From: Nostoc favosum CHAB5714
GTDB lineage: Bacteria > Cyanobacteriota > Cyanobacteriia > Cyanobacteriales > Nostocaceae
NCBI RefSeq assembly: GCF_020829495.1
Contig: NZ_JAIVFQ010000062.1
Location: 1 to 41,048 of the forward strand
Direction of reading: 5' to 3'
DNA length: 41,048 nucleotides
The notes beneath the pieces were generated by a model that was not told the origin of the DNA, did not search any database, and saw only the letters and a list, made by a program, of their open reading frames with translations. Of the stretch, positions 23,501 to 29,088 are shown in pieces. Numbering within the stretch: position 1 is the first letter of the stretch; each line of letters opens with the position of its first letter. The position numbers and the translations under genes were made by a program.

Positions 23501-23535
23501 TTCTCAAGGCATCTGATTTTATTATCCAAGCGTAG
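20518..23535 (+). CDS. Secreted FG-GAP (integrin-alpha-like)/RTX calcium-binding protein
   Basis: The 1005-residue protein starts at ATG 20518, after AAAAGGA. Seven FG-GAP repeats of about 71 residues (to about 490) carry the calcium-loop DINGDGxDDLIIGA and end in SGQxYVVFGS. A cadherin-like domain (about 495-625: NRAPVLDLNG, VDDGQDLSNTS) follows. Next comes an RTX block with GNDKLTGNGG, a 13-residue unit repeated three times (SNPSAAVIAEVDT), and a second RTX block of GGxGNDTLI nonapeptides (about 840-885). The uncleaved C-terminus ends ILKASDFIIQA, as in type I secretion substrates. There is no N-terminal signal peptide. It is probably an exported, calcium-folded surface or matrix protein. 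The FG-GAP repeats are nearly identical at DNA level, suggesting recent expansion. Confidence 0.9.
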   Translation: MANSVFNLSNLNGTNGFAINGINPDDRSGNVSSAGDINGDGLDDLIIGADGGDPNGGSSGQTYVVFGSNESFAAQFYLSTLNGTSGFAINGINPNDLSGNSVSSAGDINGDGLDDLIIGAEGASPNGITSGQTYVVFGSNESFAAQFNLSTLNGTNGFAINGINQYDSLGNSVSSAGDINGDGIDDVIIGAPFASPNGSSSGQTYVVFGSNESFAAAQFNLSTLNGTNGFAINGINQDNSLGNSVSSAGDINGDGVDDLIIGAPFADANDFSGQSYVVFGSKGGFGVQFNLSTLNGTNGFAINGINPEDRSGYSVSSAGDINGDGIDDLIIGAPFADPNGDNSGQTYVVFGSKESFAAQFNLSTLNGTNGFVINGINKGNGLLGGSVSSAGDINGDGIDDLIIGTNGASPNGTNSGQSYVVFGSKEGFGAQLNLSTLNGTNGFAINGINQDDRSGNVSSAGDINGDGIDDLIIGAPFADPNDNISGQSYVVFGNRAPVLDLNGNSQGIDFSTTFSGTPVSIIDSNFTLDDNDTTLAGATITITNLLNGAAESLNATAIGNITATYNPTTGTLTLSGTDTIANYRQVLSSVTYNSTATTVNTTIEFVVDDGQDLSNTSAVATTTFGFVEKLIAGTPDADILIGTFNNNIIEGKAGNDKLTGNGGRDKFIFSTGDGIDTITDFGGVGIFSNPSEAVIAEVDTSNPSAAVIAEVDTSNPSAAVIAEVDTLDFTRLGLTAKNLQLNQNGNNLEITFEDTSNTKIILENFLLENLNNLPASDTSPAIGNILFDNQRGIVDSFDAFDANSTQTELFNPNTVTFLNDLNNNITGFKDSGDVINGQGGDDIIHGNSGNDLLRGGTGNDTLIGGAGNDTLIGGAGNDVLTGGEGVDTFLYNTSAAFNSTDVGLDSISGFYGVFFAATTQSDKIVLDKATFNTITSVAGIGFSNESDFEITSSGGTSTAKIVYDPVSGQLFYNENGSTAGFGSGGLFVTLTGAPILKASDFIIQA
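22579..22695 (+). repeat. Three tandem 39-nt units inside the FG-GAP/RTX gene
   Basis: Units begin at 22579, 22618 and 22657 with TCAAATCCATCAGMGGCGGT. They differ at only a few positions and encode the 13-residue SNPSAAVIAEVDT repeat. They split an RTX-associated motif that normally runs from DTITDF to DTLDF. Confidence 0.9.
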
Positions 23536-23537
23536 TT

Positions 23538-23846
23538 CGCTTGGAACAGCAAACTTTGAGTTCCAAACAGCAAACTTCGAGTTCGGAACATCAAACTTTG
23601 AGTTCTAAACACCAAACTTCGAGTTCGGAACATCAAACTTCGAGTTTCAAACACCAAACTTTGAGTTCTAAACACCAAACTTCGAGTTCCAAACACCAAA
23701 CTCCGAGTTCCAAACACCAAACTTCGAGTTCGGAACATCAAACTCCAAGCTTGGAACACCAAACTTCGAGTTCGGAACATCAAACTCCAAGCTTGGAACA
23801 CTAAACTTCGAGTTCGGAACATCAAACTCCAAGCTTGGAACACTAA
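23538..23846 (+). repeat. Tandem array, about 15 units of 21 nt
   Basis: The unit is roughly GGAACACCAAACTTCGAGTTC, with sub-variants (GGAACATCAAACTCCAAGCTT). It begins 3 nt after the FG-GAP stop codon. Both strands stay open through most of it because the period is seven codons, but no start signal or conserved peptide supports translation. Confidence 0.9.
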
Positions 23847-23977
23847 AGTTTAATACCATTTCACACAAACCCTGATAGTCATATCATGTCCGCTTGATTA
23901 CTTATTAACCCGAAGAACCCCACCCCGCCAAAGCTGTGCTTTGTCTCCCCTCCCCGCTCTTCGAGAGGGGTTGGGGG

Positions 23978-24133
23978 CAATACGCTTGGGTTAGCGCCAA
24001 AAACCTTAAACTGCGTAGGTTGGGTTGAGGAACGAAACCCAACATTTTCGGTGGTTTGTTGGGTTTCACTTCGTACCCCTACGGGGATCTTGCTACAACC
24101 CAACCTACGATTATCCTTAACTGAACCGTATTG
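23978..24133. mobile_element. MITE family A, copy 2
   Basis: The outer imperfect inverted repeats run CAATACGCTTGGGTTAG (23978-23994) and TTAACTGAACCGTATTG (24117-24133). The inner pair is CGTAGGTTGGGTTG (24014-24027) and CAACCCAACCTACG (24096-24109). The inner 96 nt are close to those of 33627-33722, including CGTACCCCTACGGGGATCTT. Confidence 0.75.
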
Positions 24134-24217
24134 GGATTTAACCCCAACACAAAACAAAATTTTTATTGAACCGGGGGACTTAAACCCACGGACAGGAGTT
24201 AAACCTAAGTTTCTTAA

Positions 24218-26890
24218 TTACGAATTCCGCACAGCGCCACTAGCCTTCAACTTAGGATAAGCAATCCGTTTGTGATGAAATTGCTGCCAAACATCCACAA
24301 ATATCTCGGCAATTTTTGACATTTCTTCTCGTGTTAATCCTGAATCTACCAGTTGATTGTCTTGCCATTTGGCACGCAGAATATTATTTAGCATTGTTAA
24401 AGCTTGTTCAGTCGAAACATCTTTAAGCGATCGCTTCTCTCCCACACGCTTACCCGAATTTGACGCTTCAAGCGATCGCAGCGCCGCTTCGCAAGAATCT
24501 GCTAACATGACAATTCCTGTTTCCCGTGATTGGGGAATCGGGCCATCGTAGCGAAAATCCGCGTCGTCTACTGTTAAACTTGGATCTTCTTGAGCCATTT
24601 GCTGGGCTTGATGATAGAAATAGGCAATCAGCATCGTTCCCTGATGCTCTGGAATAAAAGCTTGAATTGCCGTAGGTAAAAGGTGTTTACGCGCCATCAC
24701 CAACCCTTCAGTTACGTGCTTTTTAATAATTTCTGCACTCTTCCAAGGGTCTTTAATCTCTGTATCATGTTTATTCGGCCCCCCCATTTGATTTTCAATA
24801 AAGCCAAGAGGGTCGTGCATTTTGCCAATATCGTGATATAGTGTACCAGCCCTGACTAGTTCAACATTGCATTTTAGTTGTTTGGCAGCAGCTTCAGCAA
24901 GGGTAGCTACAAGTAGCGTATGTTGAAAAGTTCCAGGAGTTTCAGTAGCGAGTCGTTTTAATAAAGGGCGGTTAGGGTTCGCCAACTCCGCTAAACGGAT
25001 GGGAGTGACTAAATCAAAAACTTTTTCTAGATAAGGACTCAACCCTAAAGCGACAACACTCCAGCCTAAACCGGATAAAGCAAACAATCCGGCTTCTCGG
25101 AGGACGATATACCAAGTTGAACCAAATGCTTGACCAATTAAGATTTTAACAACCAGATAAATGCCGCCCTCAGTTAAGGCGATCGCAACACCCAATAATG
25201 CCAATTCCTCACGCGATCGCAATCGTTGCGCTATGTAACTACCTAATATTCCTCCCCCAACACCAGCTAAAAGCGCAGCCTTGCTTATATCCAAGCTAAT
25301 AGCTAATATCGGCAACAGCAATCCGACAACTGTCAACCCCAAAATGGGGCCGTAGAAGCTTCCCAACAATAAACCAAGGGCACTCCAGGTGGTATAAGGC
25401 AATCCCATCGTTACCAACCCTGGCACACTCAAAGTCAGCAATAACACCAATAAGCGATCGCGTTGTCGCAATTCGTAATCGACATGCCGTTCTACCCAGA
25501 CAAAAATGCCAATGGCGATCGCAATAACACCTGCTAACTTCACCAACTCCCGCCATTTTACCTCTCGGCGAACCAGGTGATAATGCTCCAGCACCTTAAA
25601 GTTCCATGCAGTAATCTGCGCTCCTTTTCTGACAATCACCTGGCCATGCCGTACCTTCACCATCACTGGTGGCACCCCAGCAGCAGCCTTTTGAGCGTTT
25701 TCTCTGGTTTTTTCTTCATCTTTTTGCAGATTCGGCTTGAGTACAGCTAACAACAGGTTCTTTGCCAAAAATTCGGCGGATTTTGGTACAAAGGACTGCA
25801 ATTGTAAACTCACCGCATCCTGTAAGATATTTTTTGGCAGTCCTTGTGGGATGCCTTGGGTTAGAATCCGCTCTGCACTCTGATGGATTCCCATTTGTGT
25901 TGTTTCCCACTCCTCATCTGACAAATCCAAAAGTAGGGATTCCTCGTATACTACTTCTGGGGTAACACTCTCTAACTGTAAAAGTTTGGCAGTGGCTTGG
26001 GTGTATCTTTGGCGTGCTTGGGAAATTTGGGCAATCACTAAAGACAAGTTTTTCTCAGAAGGTGTGACGCGGTAAGATTCTAGTTCTGCTACTGCTTGAG
26101 TAAAGTCAGTGTTTTGAGAAAAATCAACAGGCTTTGTCTTCTGTGGCGTTGGTGTCTGATTGGGTGCGGATGAGGCGGCGGTTCGTTCTGTTCCTTTCCT
26201 CTGCTGATTTTTAGTATTTTCTACAGCTACTAGCAGTGCTTGCCATTCCGAGTCAGGACAAGAGCGGAGGTAACGCTGGGTAGAGATGGACAAAACTATA
26301 GGATCAAAAAAAGGAAAAGCTCCAGCAACGGCGCGAATTTCGTTGCCATTATCTAGAAGTTGTTGCAAATTTTCGTTGATTTGTTGGTTCATTCGCGCAT
26401 CAATCATCAACATTTGTAAGGATGTTTGACTAACGGCTTGGCGCTGTGATTCTGTTTTTTTCTGATCTTCGATGCTAGCTGTGTAAGGCGCTGTAATCGT
26501 TTGGGGCGCGGGATTTCCTACTTGGAGTTGAGTTTGGTTGTATAATCTATGCCCAATAACGCCCGTGAGGGACACTAAAGCGATCGCTAAAATTACCAAG
26601 GAACGCTGTTCATGTACCCAATCTAAAGCGACTGCATAAATAGTACTCTTAGTTTTGACCGATTTTGTTTTTGACTGGAGCGCTCTTTCTTGTTTTCGGC
26701 GCTCGCTTTTATCGTTGGTTTTAGATAAAAATAAAATTACATTCTTAACAATAGTCCGTAGAAGTTCCCTTCTATGGGTTTTGCTTTTGGGGCTTCTCAT
26801 TAACTTTCCCTTACGGCGTAGTCCTTTGTACTGTCGCCGCCAGTTAGTCAATTGCTGGGTTAAGAACTGCAAAAATTGCTTTATTTTCAT
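24218..26890 (-). CDS. Membrane 7TM-HD phosphohydrolase (PgpH-like)
   Basis: The protein has about 890 residues from ATG 26890; TTG 26926 is an alternative 12 codons upstream. A basic N-terminal tail and one helix (RSLVILAIALVSLTGVIGHRL) lead to an extracytoplasmic 7TMR-HDED domain (VGNPAPQTITAPYTASIEDQ; VRHGQVIVRKGAQIT at its end). About seven membrane helices follow, then an HD domain (FQHTLLVATLAEAAA, LYHDIGKMHDP, HVTEGLVMARKHLLP, IPEHQGT). This layout is that of PgpH-type cyclic-di-AMP phosphodiesterases. Substrate specificity is inferred from architecture only. The last residues (GAVRNS) are encoded by repeat-like sequence next to ATTACGAATT. Confidence 0.88.
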   Translation of the reverse strand: MKIKQFLQFLTQQLTNWRRQYKGLRRKGKLMRSPKSKTHRRELLRTIVKNVILFLSKTNDKSERRKQERALQSKTKSVKTKSTIYAVALDWVHEQRSLVILAIALVSLTGVIGHRLYNQTQLQVGNPAPQTITAPYTASIEDQKKTESQRQAVSQTSLQMLMIDARMNQQINENLQQLLDNGNEIRAVAGAFPFFDPIVLSISTQRYLRSCPDSEWQALLVAVENTKNQQRKGTERTAASSAPNQTPTPQKTKPVDFSQNTDFTQAVAELESYRVTPSEKNLSLVIAQISQARQRYTQATAKLLQLESVTPEVVYEESLLLDLSDEEWETTQMGIHQSAERILTQGIPQGLPKNILQDAVSLQLQSFVPKSAEFLAKNLLLAVLKPNLQKDEEKTRENAQKAAAGVPPVMVKVRHGQVIVRKGAQITAWNFKVLEHYHLVRREVKWRELVKLAGVIAIAIGIFVWVERHVDYELRQRDRLLVLLLTLSVPGLVTMGLPYTTWSALGLLLGSFYGPILGLTVVGLLLPILAISLDISKAALLAGVGGGILGSYIAQRLRSREELALLGVAIALTEGGIYLVVKILIGQAFGSTWYIVLREAGLFALSGLGWSVVALGLSPYLEKVFDLVTPIRLAELANPNRPLLKRLATETPGTFQHTLLVATLAEAAAKQLKCNVELVRAGTLYHDIGKMHDPLGFIENQMGGPNKHDTEIKDPWKSAEIIKKHVTEGLVMARKHLLPTAIQAFIPEHQGTMLIAYFYHQAQQMAQEDPSLTVDDADFRYDGPIPQSRETGIVMLADSCEAALRSLEASNSGKRVGEKRSLKDVSTEQALTMLNNILRAKWQDNQLVDSGLTREEMSKIAEIFVDVWQQFHHKRIAYPKLKASGAVRNS

Positions 26891-26992
26891 TATTTCTGCC
26901 TGTAATTGCTGACTTTGATGGCTCAAAATAAGACAATCATCAGGGAAGTTTGATTTGCGCCAGTTGCAACTACGGTGGCGGGCGCTAATTAC

Positions 26993-27085
26993 AAATTACG
27001 AATTACGTTAGCGACGCGCAAAGCGATAGCGCAGCGTTAGCGAGTCATCGAGCGTCGGAACGAGCGTCATTACGAATTACGAATT
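26993..27085. repeat. ATTACGA heptamers interrupted by small repeat
   Basis: The same design as 16195-16277: ATTACGA units, then TTAGCGACGCGCAAAGCG through GAGCGTC (about 27008-27068), then ATTACGA units again. The insert is roughly twice as long as at 16.2 kb. Confidence 0.75.
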
Positions 27086-27089
27086 ATTG

Positions 27090-28031
27090 TTAACGCGACC
27101 GAATAACGCGAGGAGCTGCGTAAACTGAAAGCAAAGCCACCTCACATCCCTCCTCTGTTAACTCCCTTGGATTTAAGGTAAGATCATACACTCCTGACCA
27201 CACCGCCACAAATGCATCGATCAATTTTAACATTTGGGAAAAGCTAGTTAGTCCCCATGTTGGAGAATTCCTTTGCAAGAGCAAGACTCGCCAATTTACG
27301 GGAATTCCGCCTATACCGTTATATGCTCCTGATAAAGCACCAGTAATTGCACCTGTAGCCTGTGAGGTTAGAGGCGTAGAATCTTGCACTTTGGAATTGC
27401 CATTGTGAGTAGCCCGCAAAACTGCTAGCCGAAAGTCTTCCAAGGTACTCAAAAAGCAGTAAAATGCCATAGCAATAGTGTTACTGAGTTGTTCTTCCCT
27501 AGCAAACTCAGCTTGCGCCCTTGACAATCCCGCCCCTTGCTCTAATAAATTCTGAACTGTTAATAATTTTTTTGGTATTGATGTCGGTGTTTCTGTGAGA
27601 AAAGAAATTGTTTGTGGGATGAGGGTTCGGGGGTTGAGTTTTTCTGTTAAGGCTTGAGCGATCGCATATCCTACTGCTAGTGTTCCATCCCTTACTATTG
27701 GGTCATCCTCCCAGATTTTTAGGACATGCAGCAAGTTTTGTCGGAGCTTAATCGGATTTTCGTGAAAAAAAAGTGCTACTGGTAGTGTCGCAAGAATTAT
27801 TTTTATCGATATGTCATCAGTTGCTGCTAAATGAAGAGATTCTTGTTGCTGACGCGCTATCCAATCATCTAAATCTAATCTACCCAACGCAATCAAACTC
27901 TCAGTACCTAGAACCGCCATTCTGCCGAAATCTAGGTAACTCTGAGACTGTATATCACCAGTGGCTAAACTTTCCCCCAGGAATGCACCGAGTAAAGTAC
28001 CTCTAAACCGACTTATAGGAGAATAACGCAT
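27090..28031 (-). CDS. ADP-ribosylglycohydrolase-like protein, probably inactive
   Basis: The 313-residue, all-helical protein has the family's N-terminal FRGTLLGAFLGESLA and C-terminal TGAITGALSGAYNGIGGIP followed by NW. In active DraG-type enzymes the C-terminal block is preceded by GGDTDT, which binds two metal ions; here the equivalent is STPLTSQA. The N-terminal GDAxG aspartate is also absent (GESLA). A non-catalytic member is the best reading. ATDDISIKIIL near residue 70 is the only acidic patch resembling a TDDT motif. It lies downstream of aroQ with a 157-nt repeat-filled gap. Confidence 0.75.
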   Translation of the reverse strand: MRYSPISRFRGTLLGAFLGESLATGDIQSQSYLDFGRMAVLGTESLIALGRLDLDDWIARQQQESLHLAATDDISIKIILATLPVALFFHENPIKLRQNLLHVLKIWEDDPIVRDGTLAVGYAIAQALTEKLNPRTLIPQTISFLTETPTSIPKKLLTVQNLLEQGAGLSRAQAEFAREEQLSNTIAMAFYCFLSTLEDFRLAVLRATHNGNSKVQDSTPLTSQATGAITGALSGAYNGIGGIPVNWRVLLLQRNSPTWGLTSFSQMLKLIDAFVAVWSGVYDLTLNPRELTEEGCEVALLSVYAAPRVIRSR

Positions 28032-28122
28032 AAATTATGTAGTTAAAAGTGAGGAGTGAGGAGTTAATGAAATATTGCTAATTCCTAACTTTACTACCAA
28101 CTACCAATTCCTAACTCCTAAC

Positions 28123-28232
28123 AGACGCGATTAATCGCATCTCTCTTGTACAGACGCGATTAATCGCGTCTCTCTTGTACAGACGCGATTAATCGCGTCT
28201 CTCTTGTACAGACGCGATTAATCGCGTCTCTC
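28123..28232. repeat. Palindromic repeat array, 4 units of 29 nt
   Basis: Units carrying the palindrome AGACGCGATTAATCGCGTCT start at 28123, 28152, 28181 and 28210 with a CTCTTGTAC spacer. The first copy has CGCATCT in its right arm. The fourth and part of the third unit lie inside the aroQ coding region. Confidence 0.9.
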
Positions 28233-28683
28233 TCAAATGATTCACCAAAGCTTGTAAGCCCAACAAGTAACTTTGTCCGCCAAAACCACTTATTTGCCCG
28301 ATCGCTACTGGGGCGATGTACGAATGATGGCGAAAATCTTCTCGACGGTAAATATTACTCAGATGTACTTCGACTGTGGGCAAGTTAACAGCCGCGATCG
28401 CATCTCGCAATGCCACACTTGTGTGGGTATATGCCCCTGCATTAATCAAAATCCCATGATGTTGTCCTAATGCGCCATGAATAGTATCTACCAAAATTCC
28501 TTCATGATTTGACTGCACAGAAAAAACTTTCGCCTGTAACTTGAATCCCTCTTCTTCTAACAGGCGGTTAATTTCAGCTAGTGTCAACGCACCATAAATT
28601 CCTGGTTCTCGTTGTCCTAGCAAATTTAAGTTTGGCCCATGCAGTGCCAGAATGCTTAAGGGTTGCAACGTCGAGTTCAGCAC
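28189..28683 (-). CDS. aroQ: 3-dehydroquinate dehydratase, type II
   Basis: The 164-residue protein has all type II landmarks: ILALHGPNLNLLGQREPGIY (flexible active-site loop with Arg and Tyr), SVQSNHEGILVD, ILINAGAYTHTSVALRDA and TVEVHLSNIYRREDFRHHS with the catalytic His. It catalyses step three of the shikimate pathway in the cytoplasm as a dodecamer. The natural end is near LVNHL; the final dozen residues (RETRLIASVQERRD) and the stop codon are read from the palindromic repeat array. The tail is outside the conserved fold, so activity should survive. It starts 8 nt after the 46-residue gene and is probably cotranscribed with it. Confidence 0.95.
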   Translation of the reverse strand: MLNSTLQPLSILALHGPNLNLLGQREPGIYGALTLAEINRLLEEEGFKLQAKVFSVQSNHEGILVDTIHGALGQHHGILINAGAYTHTSVALRDAIAAVNLPTVEVHLSNIYRREDFRHHSYIAPVAIGQISGFGGQSYLLGLQALVNHLRETRLIASVQERRD

Positions 28684-28690
28684 TTTGAGA

Positions 28691-28831
28691 TTAGTGGCGA
28701 CGACGCGAGCGATCGTTTACAGGAATCGGAATCAGTTCCGGTTCCGGTTCTGCCTCTGGCCCTAACAGGCTCTCAATTAGCCTCCGTGCTAATTCCTTAA
28801 CCTTTTCCAGCACCTTTTCTATATAGTCCAT
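28691..28831 (-). CDS. Small conserved-looking protein (46 aa)
   Basis: The ORF runs from ATG 28831 to TAA 28691, with AGGAG 11 nt upstream. The peptide has an amphipathic basic helix (MDYIEKVLEKVKELARRLIE), then LLGPEAEPEPELIPIPV and an Arg-rich end (NDRSRRRH). The good ribosome-binding site, biased composition and 8-nt spacing to aroQ support a real gene. No family was recognised. The helix could bind membrane or a partner, but this is a guess. Confidence 0.7.
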   Translation of the reverse strand: MDYIEKVLEKVKELARRLIESLLGPEAEPEPELIPIPVNDRSRRRH

Positions 28832-28852
28832 GAACTGACGACTCCTGAGATA

Positions 28853-28990
28853 CTACCTCAATTTTTGATTAACAGGTACGCAGAAATTGGCATATTTTCG
28901 CACCTCTGGCTTCCAACCGGGCTGATACACAATCCCGTATTTGGGACATAAGCCACTTCTAAAATTTGGCGTTGTGTTTTCCCTTACTTT
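28853..28990 (-). CDS. Possible conserved microprotein without canonical start
   Basis: An open frame ends at TAG 28853-28855 and reads RENTTPNFRSGLCPKYGIVY then QPGWKPEVRKYANFCVPVN. The residue mix (two Cys, Trp, several Tyr and Pro) looks like a genuine small protein. The frame has no ATG, GTG or TTG before the conserved-looking part: after an in-frame TAA the first codons are AAA GTA AGG GAA. It could start at a non-standard codon or be a recent loss of GTG to GTA. It lies between topA and the 46-residue gene. Confidence 0.35.
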   Translation of the reverse strand, partial: KVRENTTPNFRSGLCPKYGIVYQPGWKPEVRKYANFCVPVNQKLR

Positions 28991-29088
28991 TTAGAGTATC
29001 ACACTTGCACCTACTGAACTGCATCCTATCAAGGATGGATATCAAGGGTCAAGAGTTAAGGATCGGACTTTGGACTCTTAACTTGCAA

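Noticed and set aside
23430..23843. Minus-strand 137-codon frame with MFRTRSLVFQAWSL-type repeats
   Set aside because: It is the in-frame reading of the 21-nt tandem array; no start signal and no flanking domain.
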